Below are positions 31,019 through 38,261 of a stretch of DNA of 47,963 nucleotides, in pieces. The position numbers and the translations under genes are program-made. Where the stretch lies: the IMG/VR virus record IMGVR_UViG_3300033999_000220, positions 1 to 47,963 of that record. One strand, 5' to 3'. Each line of letters opens with the position of its first letter. Position 1 is the stretch's first letter. The notes under the pieces are model-generated. The model was given only the letters and a program-made list of their open reading frames with translations. It searched no databases and was not told where the DNA came from. The DNA comes from a virus.

Positions 31019-31906
31019 ATGATACGTATAGGGATGGAAGATGACGAGAAAAAGAGGATGATTGACAGCTATGTTGCAGAAAATGACATCAGGAAAGTAT
31101 TTATATTCTATTATAAGGACTTTCTATTAGAATACGACAATGCAGACATAGAGGTAGAACATGTCGAATATGCCGACATAATTATGTATAAATTCTTCTA
31201 CCGTCTGCTTGAAGAGATAGACAACAATGTCCTGCTTGTGTTCAACGAATGCATGCGCACGCAGAACAGGAGCGATCTCACATACAACTGCGCTCATCAT
31301 TACTGTAACCAGACAAAGCATAAGATCGTTTTCGAATATTTCCCGTTCATCGAAGATAACGCAGATTTCATGATTCTTCTCGATTTCCTCAATAAATATA
31401 AGTACAAAGGCAAATCATTCAGGTATGAGCTGCTTGCAGAAGAAGATATCCTCGCCGTGCCCAAATCTTTCACGATCAGAACTATCGACGTTAGCATCAC
31501 TCAAAAAGATATTGCGAAATATGAAAAGCTCAAGGAAGATCTTTTTAACAATCTAGGTGAATCGGATCCAGATATAATTCCGAGAAGGCTGCATGTTTGG
31601 GCCGGCAATCTCAAAAAAAGCTGTATTAAACCTGACTTGCTCTATGTTGCGAGAAACAAGCGGTTCAAGCTGCCTAATGTAGTGACTTATAAAGAAGTAG
31701 AAGAAAGAGACTATATTATCATCGACATGTCTCACAGAAGAATAGATTTTAATGATTTCCTAAAAAAGACAAAAATGAGAGATATTGTGTTTATTAATAC
31801 AGGCCTGAAGGTTGACCTGTATTACGTAAATGATTTAAGGGAGTGGGCGGAAAGGTTAGGTGAGTTCTATGATAAAGCAGGTTTATATCGACAAAAATGT
31901 GCTTGA
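31019..31906 (+). CDS. Unrecognised protein between two PP-loop genes
   Basis: A 295-residue protein I cannot assign. It opens with helix and strand (MIRIGMEDDEKKRMIDSYV, then IRKVFIFYYKDFLLEYDNADIEVEHVEYADIIMYKFFYRLLEEIDNNVLLVFNECMRTQNRSDL), which reads like a Rossmann-like alternation with NECMRTQNRSD a possible conserved core, and ends with VFINTGLKVDLYYVNDL. It overlaps the next gene by 38 bases and nearly abuts the CysH-like gene, so it is made with both. It may be a partner or substrate adaptor of the PP-loop enzymes. Confidence 0.75.
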   Translation: MIRIGMEDDEKKRMIDSYVAENDIRKVFIFYYKDFLLEYDNADIEVEHVEYADIIMYKFFYRLLEEIDNNVLLVFNECMRTQNRSDLTYNCAHHYCNQTKHKIVFEYFPFIEDNADFMILLDFLNKYKYKGKSFRYELLAEEDILAVPKSFTIRTIDVSITQKDIAKYEKLKEDLFNNLGESDPDIIPRRLHVWAGNLKKSCIKPDLLYVARNKRFKLPNVVTYKEVEERDYIIIDMSHRRIDFNDFLKKTKMRDIVFINTGLKVDLYYVNDLREWAERLGEFYDKAGLYRQKCA

Positions 31907-32987
31907 GGCTACGAAAGAACGTATAGCGTTCGTTTTTGACGAATTCGAGAATATCATCGTATCCATCAGCGGAGGCAAGGACAGCACCGTGCTTGCCCAT
32001 TTGGCCCTCACCGAAGCCCACAGGCGCAACAGGCGGATAGGCATCTTTTTCCTGGACGAAGAGGTTGTCTACGAAAGTACCGTGAAACAGGTCGAGTACA
32101 TCATGAACTTATATCCGGAGAATACCATCCCGCTGTGGTTTCAGATTGAATTCAATCTCACCAACGCCAGCAGCCTGACGCAGACACAGCTGATTCCTTG
32201 GGAAGCCGGCAAGCATAAGATATGGATGAGGCCGAAGCAGAAAAACTCGATCCAGCATAAGCCTTGGCCCAAGGAGACCGAGACGGTCCGGGATAAAAAC
32301 AAAGGTTTCGGATTCTATGATGCCCTTGAGAATTTTCAGAGATCAAGGCATGATACCGCCTTTTTGATTGGCCTGCGTGCTACAGAAAGCCCCAACCGTT
32401 GGCGTGCGGTATCGAAAAATCCGGGTTACAAGAACATATACTGGAGCACAAAGCTCAAAAACAACAACTATAACATGTATCCGCTTTATGACTGGAATTT
32501 CCATGACATTTGGAAATATATCTATGACAACCAGCTTCGCTATTCGAAGATATATGACTATATGTTCAAGAAAGGCATGGGACTGAAAGAAATACGTGTA
32601 TCCAGCCTTATACACGAAAAATCATTTAAGTCTCTCGTAGAACTGCCAGAATTCGAGCCAAAGACATATGACAGGCTGCTAAGGAGGATAAGGGGCATCA
32701 GCGTAGGGCATATATACGGGAAGGACAGCAAGGCATTGCGGGCGCGCAAACTTCCGAAGAATTTTAAGACGTGGATCGAATACAGGGACTTCCTGCTTGC
32801 AACATATCCGGATCCTAGCAAGAAATGGATATTCGAGAAGCGTTTCAGCAGGCAGCTCAACAATTCATATGTGGCACGGCAGCAGTGCAGGCAGTTGCTG
32901 TTGAACGACTACGAGAACAACCTGCCGATAGACAATAAGCCTGATCCAAGAGAGGAAAAGATCGAGAAATGGAGGAGATTATTATGA
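31869..32987 (+). CDS. IbrA-like PP-loop protein (DUF3440 type)
   Basis: A 372-residue second PAPS-reductase-like protein. ENIIVSISGGKDSTVLAHLAL has the PP-loop (about 34-39), then IGIFFLDEEVVYESTVKQVEYI, later TAFLIGLRATESPNRWRAV, and MYPLYDWNFHDIWKYI. The long C-terminal region, with RLLRRIRGISVGHIYGKD and a RQCRQLLLNDYEN end, is the part that marks DUF3440/IbrA proteins. IbrA with IbrB alters host gene expression in E. coli; how is unknown. The next gene begins inside its stop (ATGA). Confidence 0.88.
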   Translation: MIKQVYIDKNVLEATKERIAFVFDEFENIIVSISGGKDSTVLAHLALTEAHRRNRRIGIFFLDEEVVYESTVKQVEYIMNLYPENTIPLWFQIEFNLTNASSLTQTQLIPWEAGKHKIWMRPKQKNSIQHKPWPKETETVRDKNKGFGFYDALENFQRSRHDTAFLIGLRATESPNRWRAVSKNPGYKNIYWSTKLKNNNYNMYPLYDWNFHDIWKYIYDNQLRYSKIYDYMFKKGMGLKEIRVSSLIHEKSFKSLVELPEFEPKTYDRLLRRIRGISVGHIYGKDSKALRARKLPKNFKTWIEYRDFLLATYPDPSKKWIFEKRFSRQLNNSYVARQQCRQLLLNDYENNLPIDNKPDPREEKIEKWRRLL

Positions 32988-33526
32988 GGACAATACAGAC
33001 GCAAAAAGGTGAAATTAAACTTACATGTATGGACGTCAGGATAGTCGACATCGACTCGGTGCAGGCAAATACATATAACCCCAATTCCGTCCCCAGAAAT
33101 AACATGAGATTGCTGGAGGAATCAATCATCTCGAACGGCTTCTGCTATCCTGTCGTCACAGTTTATGATCCTGACATAGAAAAATACATCATAGTAGATG
33201 GCTTTCACAGATACATCATATTCCGTGACTGGCTGCAGGCCAAGGAGATCCCGATCATCGTCTTGGATCACGACATCTCGGAACGCATGGAGGCCACCGT
33301 GCAGTTTAACCGTGCCAGGGGGGTCCACCAGGTTGAACTTATGGGTGATCTGGTCAAGGCTCTTGTCGAACAGGGAGTAGATGACCAGGAAATAGCCGTA
33401 AAACTGGGCATGGAGTTGGAGGAAGTATACAGGCTTAAGCAGATTACGGGCATTGCGGAACTGTTTAAAAATCAGGAATACTCAAGGGCATGGGAAATAA
33501 TCGAGGTGGACGACGATGCCGTCTAA
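32984..33526 (+). CDS. IbrB-like ParB-domain protein
   Basis: A 180-residue protein with a ParB/sulfiredoxin-type N-terminal domain: VQANTYNPNSVPRNNMRLLEESIISNGFCYPVVTVYD, then IIVDGFHRYII with the DGxHR motif at about 72-76. An HTH-like QEIAVKLGMELEEVYRLKQI follows. ParB-fold proteins can bind or split CTP or ATP and bind DNA. Paired with an IbrA-like gene it matches the IbrA/IbrB couple. I start at the ATG at 32984, overlapping IbrA by 4 bases. Confidence 0.86.
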   Translation: MRTIQTQKGEIKLTCMDVRIVDIDSVQANTYNPNSVPRNNMRLLEESIISNGFCYPVVTVYDPDIEKYIIVDGFHRYIIFRDWLQAKEIPIIVLDHDISERMEATVQFNRARGVHQVELMGDLVKALVEQGVDDQEIAVKLGMELEEVYRLKQITGIAELFKNQEYSRAWEIIEVDDDAV

Positions 33527-34259
33527 AAAATGGGATTACGGCGATGCTTATTTGCACCATCCGATATCGGACAACCAGCTTGTCGTCTTTGACAACAGAA
33601 GCGTCGTGAAAGTGCATGACATCTTTGATCCTTTGCCTTGTTTCATGAAACAGGCTGACGTCATCTTTACGGACCCGCCATGGAATCTTGGCAACTTAAA
33701 CACCTTTTATATGAAAGCACAAAAACAGGAAAGGCATAAATCATTTGAGAGGTTTTACCTGAGGCTTTTTGAATGCATCGCAGATATCAATCCTAGGTCA
33801 TGTTATGTTGAGGTGGGAAAGACATATTTGAGCGAGTTTATACATGAAATGAAAAAGCTTTACAAATATGTCACATTCTATAATAGCTGCTATTATCACA
33901 GAAAAGAAAACATCTGCTATATAGTCCACGGCAGCTATAAGAGAAAGAAATTGCCATTGGACTACACGGACGAGGAAGACGCTATTGCATGGGTCTGCGA
34001 AAACGAAGAATATGACTGTATAGGGGATCTGTGCATGGGCAGGGGTTTGGTCGGTGTTAACGCTTACAAAAATGGCAAAAGGTTCGTCGGCACCGAACTA
34101 AACCATAAAAGGTTGGCCGTTCTTTTGGAAAGAATTGTAAATATGGGTGGAACTTACAGGCTAGTCAAATATTCGCCTTGTCGTCCAGCCAGTCTGCCCA
34201 CCACTGCATCATCTCTCTTCTCTGATCAAGATATTCGGCATGATTGTAGGCAGCTCTGA
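33516..34259 (+). CDS. DNA methyltransferase-like protein (DPPW type)
   Basis: A 247-residue amino-methyltransferase. Motif IV comes first (VIFTDPPWNLGN, DPPW at 53-56), and the AdoMet-binding motif later (DLCMGRGLVGVNAYKNGKRFVGTELNHKRL, about 171-200), the order of beta-class enzymes. It would methylate adenine N6 or cytosine N4. No restriction gene is nearby, so protection or control is likelier than restriction. The last 30 codons (from 34165) lie antisense to the end of the integrase gene and look non-conserved, so the gene's original 3' end may have been replaced when it was joined to the integrase. Confidence 0.85.
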   Translation: MPSKKWDYGDAYLHHPISDNQLVVFDNRSVVKVHDIFDPLPCFMKQADVIFTDPPWNLGNLNTFYMKAQKQERHKSFERFYLRLFECIADINPRSCYVEVGKTYLSEFIHEMKKLYKYVTFYNSCYYHRKENICYIVHGSYKRKKLPLDYTDEEDAIAWVCENEEYDCIGDLCMGRGLVGVNAYKNGKRFVGTELNHKRLAVLLERIVNMGGTYRLVKYSPCRPASLPTTASSLFSDQDIRHDCRQL

Positions 34260-35319
34260 CCGCATTCTTTTCTACATGCGCCAGCTGGCGTTCTATGACG
34301 TCGGCTGGCCATCCGTTTTCGTTCAAGATCGTGGAGGCCATGGATCTGAAGCCGTGGCCGGTAAAATCTTCCTGCCCATATCCTAATCTCCGCAGGGCAG
34401 CATTTACAGTTGTGTCGCTCATGGACCTGCTGAAGGAGCGCGCAGAAGGGAAGACGAATCTGGAAGAAGACGTAAAAGGCCTCAAGCTGGCGAGCACGCT
34501 CACGGCCTGTTTTGAGAGCGGCACGATGTGCATTCTTCTCATCTTCATCTTTTCTGCCGGTATTCGCCATTCGGCAGCCTCAAGGCTGACCTCCTCCCAT
34601 TCGGCCGTCCTGAGTTCCCCGGGACGCACAAATGTATATGCCAAGACAAGCAAGGCGCTTCTTACGATCTCAGATCCGTTCAGCCCCCTGATCGCCCGCA
34701 TCAGGGCACCTATTTCCTGCGGATCCGTTATTGTGGGATAGCCGGCAGTTTTAACCGGCACCAAGGCGCCGCGCAGGTCGGCAGCAATATCACGTTCGGC
34801 CATGCCTATGGCTATTCCATATCTGAATATCTGGCTGCATATTTGGAGCACACGATGGGCAGTTTCATATGTCCCCCTTGCCTCTATCATGCGAATGATG
34901 GCAAGGATGTCGGTAGGCGAAATCTCCGATATGAGCTTTTGGCCTATATACGGCAATATAAGCCTGTCAAGCCTTGAGGTGACTGTTCGGATGTGGTTCT
35001 TGGTGCGGATAGGGAAAACTTTTTTCTGAAGCCAGTCCTGCGCCACGGCCTCGAAGGTCTTATCGATCAGCTTTGAGACCGGTTGTCCGGACCTCATCAC
35101 AGAGGTCTTCATTTCATCTCTTATTTCCCTGGCCTCTTTCAGGCCTACGGCAGGATATTGGCCAATGGAATGCTTGTATTCTTTTCCGTCTATCCAGTAC
35201 CTGAGCCTCCAGTATTTTTTGCCTGAAGGCATGACTTCCAGATAAAGCCCATCCCCGTCAGAGAGCATATATCTTTTTTCTTTGATCTTAGCCTTTTTAA
35301 TAGCGTTATCCGTAAGCAT
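34165..35319 (-). CDS. int: P4-type tyrosine integrase
   Basis: A 384-residue integrase. The N-terminal arm-binding domain is DUF4102-like (DGDGLYLEVMPSGKKYWRLRYWIDGKEYKHSIGQYPAVGLKEAREIRDE), followed by a core-binding region and the catalytic domain: Arg in VRPGELRTAEW, HGFRSMASTIL with His and Arg, the ERQLAH segment, and Tyr in RAAYNHAEYLDQRREMM. I start at the ATG at 35319 with AGGAG; upstream codons to 35385 only translate the attP arm repeats. It converges on the accessory operon. Confidence 0.94.
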   Translation of the reverse strand: MLTDNAIKKAKIKEKRYMLSDGDGLYLEVMPSGKKYWRLRYWIDGKEYKHSIGQYPAVGLKEAREIRDEMKTSVMRSGQPVSKLIDKTFEAVAQDWLQKKVFPIRTKNHIRTVTSRLDRLILPYIGQKLISEISPTDILAIIRMIEARGTYETAHRVLQICSQIFRYGIAIGMAERDIAADLRGALVPVKTAGYPTITDPQEIGALMRAIRGLNGSEIVRSALLVLAYTFVRPGELRTAEWEEVSLEAAEWRIPAEKMKMRRMHIVPLSKQAVSVLASLRPFTSSSRFVFPSARSFSRSMSDTTVNAALRRLGYGQEDFTGHGFRSMASTILNENGWPADVIERQLAHVEKNAVRAAYNHAEYLDQRREMMQWWADWLDDKANI

Positions 35320-35333
35320 TCCCGAGTCTCCTT

Positions 35334-35589
35334 TGTGTACGGTGGCAACTCGGCGTGTGTACGGTTCTGTGTACGGTTTGATCATGGTTTGTATAGTTTT
35401 TCATTGAACTGCGTTGAACAGCCAAGCTGCCAGAAATGCCGTTTGTATCATGCTATTTGAACTATATCATACTCGGTTGGACTTAATAATGGTGGAGGCG
35501 GGGGGAATCGAACTGAATATAACTTTTTCAGTTGTACACGAGGAATATCCACACATGTGAATATGTTGTGTACGGTTCTGTGTACGGTT
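35334..35589. other. attP region with arm-type integrase sites
   Basis: TGTGTACGGTT occurs at 35356-35366 and 35368-35378 (12 bases apart), with a shorter copy at 35334-35343, and again on the other side at 35567-35577 and 35579-35589 (again 12 apart). They flank the core at 35490-35513. Paired arm sites on both sides of a core, next to int, are the mark of attP. Confidence 0.85.
35490..35513 (-). other. attP core: 3' end of a tRNA-Ala or tmRNA gene
   Basis: The minus strand reads GTTCGATTCCCCCCGCCTCC followed by ACCA: T-loop, T-stem, an acceptor strand CGCCTCC, discriminator A and CCA. No other part of a tRNA is here, so it is the crossover core that restores the host gene after integration. 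tRNA-Ala and tmRNA share this end, so I cannot tell which. Confidence 0.85.
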
Positions 35590-35599
35590 GTGACTGCGT

Positions 35600-35995
35600 T
35601 TATTCTTCAAATATTATTTTGTTGCGGTTATTTTCGATAAAATTAAACAACTCATCAGATACGCTATAGAGGCCAGAGATATTAATGGCCCCTTCTTCTT
35701 CAACAGAGCAAATAACGAGGTCATGCAACTTCTTTGCTAAAGCCTTATCAGTACACCTTATTTTTAGATACTGTGTTTGCCCAATGATGTTTTTAGCTAT
35801 ACATAACTCTGCATGGAGGTCAGACACATTTATAAACCAATATAGACCATCATGATATATAACGCTTGTAGATTGAATCAAACAGGGATCTGCAGAAAGA
35901 AGATTATCATCCAGTTCCGCACCGCACTTCTGGCATACCACCTTTCCGTCTTCACGGTACATACCACCGGCATGATGATATAAACGCAATGGCAT
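35600..35995 (-). CDS. Hypothetical protein with a short zinc-ribbon-like motif
   Basis: A 131-residue protein just beyond attP. Near the start it has VVCQKCGAELDDN, half a zinc ribbon, then mixed sequence with CIAKNIIGQTQYLKIRC and an acidic end (ENNRNKIIFEE). I recognise no family. It has its own short gap upstream and may be a conversion gene expressed in the lysogen. Confidence 0.6.
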   Translation of the reverse strand: MPLRLYHHAGGMYREDGKVVCQKCGAELDDNLLSADPCLIQSTSVIYHDGLYWFINVSDLHAELCIAKNIIGQTQYLKIRCTDKALAKKLHDLVICSVEEEGAINISGLYSVSDELFNFIENNRNKIIFEE

Positions 35996-36184
35996 AAAAC
36001 CATCCCCTTTTTCTTGTATGGTAGTAAACTGATTATAACAAAAAATCGCCGGTGGCCGACCGTGTTTTATTTGGCAAACGCCAAAAAATATATGCCTCTG
36101 AGACGCTCTAGAACACCCCTAACTTAGGGCGGTTGGTATGATTGTACCTCTTAAATATAGCTCAAACTGAGCTAAGATTTAATC
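35996..36184. other. Intergenic gap with palindromes after the lysis genes
   Basis: No gene is seen. It holds CCCTAACTTAGGG (36117-36129), TAGCTCA-AAC-TGAGCTA (36158-36174), which may end the lysis transcript, and TTTGGC-AAAC-GCCAAA near 36070. A TATAAT on the minus strand at 36037-36032, without a good -35, may start the gene at 35600-35995. Confidence 0.5.
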
Positions 36185-36373
36185 TCAACCACAATCGCCT
36201 TCATCGAATAAGCTATGTTGACATGTCTCTATGATTGGCGTTGCCATTTTTGCGTCTATAAGTTTTTGTGCAATATAATCACTGATTATGATGATATCGC
36301 CTGCTCGCCTATAGCCATTAAGCACTATGTTTCTTAATAATTTGATTCTTACTTTTTCTGCCAAGGCCAACAT
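36185..36373 (-). CDS. Small hypothetical phage protein
   Basis: A 62-residue protein (KVRIKLLRNIVLNGYRRAGDIIIISDYIAQKLIDAKMATPI). The 'VKLLR.I.L.G.RR..GDI...', then '..A..LI..G.A' pattern occurs in small phage proteins of the DUF7210 kind found with head or lysis genes. It is the last gene of the leftward late block and overlaps the tiny membrane ORF before it. Confidence 0.55.
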   Translation of the reverse strand: MLALAEKVRIKLLRNIVLNGYRRAGDIIIISDYIAQKLIDAKMATPIIETCQHSLFDEGDCG

Positions 36374-36456
36374 CCTTTTTTCTGTTTATAAATAAAACTG
36401 AAGAAACCTATAATCACCAATACTCCACCTACCGCCTTAAACAGTTGTTCCACCAT
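36349..36456 (-). CDS. Tiny membrane peptide (35 residues), lysis region
   Basis: A 35-residue frame starting at 36456 with GAAGGATC upstream: VEQLFKAVGGVLVIIGFFSFIY is one membrane segment, followed by a basic tail with KKGCWPWQKK. It overlaps the next gene by 25 bases. Such short membrane peptides are common in lysis cassettes (holin, antiholin or toxin-like), but its short length keeps confidence modest. Confidence 0.45.
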   Translation of the reverse strand: MVEQLFKAVGGVLVIIGFFSFIYKQKKGCWPWQKK

Positions 36457-36490
36457 GATCCTTCAAATATCATTTCTACACCTCCATGAG

Positions 36491-36889
36491 TTAATCTATA
36501 GCTGCCCCGATAAGTCCACCTAACACAAGCGCTATAGCTGAGGCTTTATATGTTTTTGCTTTTTGATTTGCCAATTCAGCGTTCATTTCTTTTTCTAACT
36601 TTTGCCATGCCTCACGTTCTTGCTCGTATGCATTTAAAGAGAACGCAACGCTTGCTACATAATCCTCCATAGCCTTGCGCTCTCTCTCGAGTCCTTCACG
36701 TAATGCTTTGTTCTCTGCTTCGAGCTGTGCAATGTATCGATAAAGGTCAATTGCGTCCTGCACATCCATCACAATTTTGTTGTTGATCGCTTCTACTTTC
36801 GCCTCTGCCATGGATGCGCTCGAGAAGATCATTGTAAGCATCAGCAACAGAAGAAGGGTCGCTGGGTACTTCAACATTTTCTTTTGCAT
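36491..36889 (-). CDS. Spanin-like or periplasmic lysis protein nested in the preceding gene
   Basis: A 132-residue protein with a signal peptide (YPATLLLLLMLTMIFSSASMAEA), a long coiled coil (AIDLYRYIAQLEAENKALREGLERERKAMEDYV and on), and a C-terminal hydrophobic stretch (SAIALVLGGLIGAAI). GGAGGTAG precedes the ATG. Its first 143 bases lie in another frame of the preceding gene, like Rz1 within Rz. There is no lipobox Cys, so it is not a standard o-spanin; a unimolecular-type spanin or other envelope lysis factor is possible. Confidence 0.62.
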   Translation of the reverse strand: MQKKMLKYPATLLLLLMLTMIFSSASMAEAKVEAINNKIVMDVQDAIDLYRYIAQLEAENKALREGLERERKAMEDYVASVAFSLNAYEQEREAWQKLEKEMNAELANQKAKTYKASAIALVLGGLIGAAID

Positions 36890-37166
36890 TTTCTACCTCC
36901 TCATCTGTTTGTTTTTGAGTTTCTCTGATTGCTTGCAAAGCATCTTCTAACTTTCTTTTTTCTTCTTCAATTTTTTTTTGAATCTCATTCAATTCTGTTT
37001 TAGCTTTATCTATATCAGATGGTTTTTGTGTCTTTTTAAAGAAAAGAAGATAACTTACAATTAATATTGCTATACTTCCGATCCAAGAAAGTACTCTTTT
37101 AATTTTTTCCCACAATTCAATCTTACTCCTTTCGATATTCTGTTTTTTCCTTTCTAACTGCTTCAT
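36747..37166 (-). CDS. Inner-membrane coiled-coil protein, i-spanin candidate
   Basis: A 139-residue protein with one membrane segment at about 26-42 (VLSWIGSIAILIVSYLLFF) and then a long Lys/Glu coiled coil (KAKTELNEIQKKIEEEKRKLEDALQ). This is the layout of Rz-type i-spanins. It overlaps the holin gene before it and the nested gene after it. Spanins fuse inner and outer membranes, so their presence would point to a two-membrane host. Confidence 0.65.
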   Translation of the reverse strand: MKQLERKKQNIERSKIELWEKIKRVLSWIGSIAILIVSYLLFFKKTQKPSDIDKAKTELNEIQKKIEEEKRKLEDALQAIRETQKQTDEEVENAKENVEVPSDPSSVADAYNDLLERIHGRGESRSDQQQNCDGCAGRN

Positions 37167-37347
37167 ATGAGCTACTTGCAAAATACGTCCCGATCGTAAT
37201 AGATAGCGTATAGGTTAACAGGTCTTTCACGGCCACAGGTAGTTCTGAGCCTGAAAATACGCAAAAGAGCACGATTATAGTCAAAAGCGCCATAGCCCAC
37301 AATGCCAATAATTTGCGCAAAGGCAATTGTCTTATTTTATCGCTCAT
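37123..37347 (-). CDS. Holin-like membrane protein
   Basis: A 74-residue protein starting at 37347 (ATGA overlap with the XhlA-like gene). Two membrane segments are plain: LLALWAMALLTIIVLFCVF and LLTYTLSITIGTYFASS, with charged ends. This is the size and topology of a class II holin, which opens the inner membrane for the endolysin. Confidence 0.75.
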   Translation of the reverse strand: MSDKIRQLPLRKLLALWAMALLTIIVLFCVFSGSELPVAVKDLLTYTLSITIGTYFASSSYEAVRKEKTEYRKE

Positions 37348-37631
37348 TTGATAAGCGCCCCCACTACAGCACCCAAGGTACCAGCAATTCCGCCTATTGC
37401 GAGATATGTTTTCCAGCTTCCCTGCAATATCCCAACCTCTTTCCACAATGTGCCAACCTCTTCATTAACGTGTCGTATTTGGTCGTCATGTGCATTTACC
37501 CTTTTATTTGCATCATCCATCTGAGTTTCAATTATGCTAAGACGATTGTTTATATCTTTTAGTTCCTTATATATGTCACGCAAGACATCTTCAATTCTGT
37601 AGTTTTCAGACATAAAGTATCCATTAGCCAT
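37344..37631 (-). CDS. XhlA-like hemolysin/holin-associated protein
   Basis: A 95-residue protein. A long coiled coil (RIEDVLRDIYKELKDINNRLSIIETQMDDANKRVNAHDDQI) is followed by one C-terminal membrane segment (KTYLAIGGIAGTLGAVVGALI), the XhlA layout. XhlA acts with a holin in PBSX-type lysis. The start is either the ATG at 37631, overlapping the endolysin stop, or 37613; I could not decide from ribosome sites. Confidence 0.75.
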   Translation of the reverse strand: MANGYFMSENYRIEDVLRDIYKELKDINNRLSIIETQMDDANKRVNAHDDQIRHVNEEVGTLWKEVGILQGSWKTYLAIGGIAGTLGAVVGALIK

Positions 37632-38199
37632 TTTGGTCACCAATAATCTCATAATTTTTTCTAATGCGGTTAAGCCAGCCATGAATAAAACTTCTCTGCG
37701 TAGTATCTTTCCCGATGATTGAATTGTATAGCTCAACTCTTTCCAGCAGAAAAACATGGCAAATCAGTTCAACAGGGAATAAACATGCTGATTTATATTT
37801 GCCTAAATATTCACCTAGTGCGCTAAGCGTTAGCGGCCCTATTGCTCCGTCAACAATAACTTTATCTGCTTTCATACAGCGGTTGATACTTTTTTGTAGT
37901 AATTTGCCTGCTCCACCAATGCCATGATTAACAGAAGCGTCAAAAACAAGATAATCCAACGGCACTGGCAGTTCATCACATTTACTTTTGTCCCAATAAT
38001 TAGCTTTGTAGATGGTTTTTGCTTCATCTACGGTAAGCTTTTTAATATCATTATGCCCTACGAGTCCTGCCCGATATGCTGTGCTTAGCGTCCCCTCTGT
38101 TATGCCATAATTTGTTTTACCACCTTTGTCGCTAGGATGATCCGAATAGCCTCCTTCTATGTTAAGAACTTTTTGAAAGCATTCATTAAATCTGCTCAA
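37624..38199 (-). CDS. Endolysin, glycosyl hydrolase family 108
   Basis: A 191-residue muramidase. The family signature is complete: FQKVLNIEGGYSDHPSDKGGKTNYGITEGTL, with the catalytic Glu in EGGY, then AKTIYKANYWDKSKCDELP, LVFDASVNHGIGGAGKLLQ and IDGAIGPLTLSAL-like peptidoglycan-binding sequence (VDGAIGPLTLSAL), and a final FIHGWLNRIRK. It cleaves peptidoglycan at lysis and depends on the holin genes downstream for release. Confidence 0.95.
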   Translation of the reverse strand: MSRFNECFQKVLNIEGGYSDHPSDKGGKTNYGITEGTLSTAYRAGLVGHNDIKKLTVDEAKTIYKANYWDKSKCDELPVPLDYLVFDASVNHGIGGAGKLLQKSINRCMKADKVIVDGAIGPLTLSALGEYLGKYKSACLFPVELICHVFLLERVELYNSIIGKDTTQRSFIHGWLNRIRKNYEIIGDQNG

Positions 38200-38219
38200 G
38201 ATATCACCGTCCTGTCTTA

Positions 38220-38249
38220 AAAAATAAAAAGGGCGACCATTAGTCGCCC
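38220..38249 (-). terminator. Terminator between the DGR/fibre genes and the lysis genes
   Basis: On the minus strand GGGCGAC-TAATG-GTCGCCC is followed by TTTTTATTTTT. It would end or lower the message after the DUF4376-type gene, so lysis genes may need readthrough or a separate start. Confidence 0.85.
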
Positions 38250-38261
38250 CATAAATAATGT

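Noticed and set aside
30315-32987. The PP-loop proteins as DndC of DNA phosphorothioation
   Set aside because: No DndA, DndD or DndE-like gene is present, and the longer protein matches the IbrA/DUF3440 layout with an IbrB-like neighbour.
34165-35385. Integrase start at 35385
   Set aside because: The extra N-terminal codons translate the attP arm repeats and lack a ribosome site; the ATG at 35319 has a good one.
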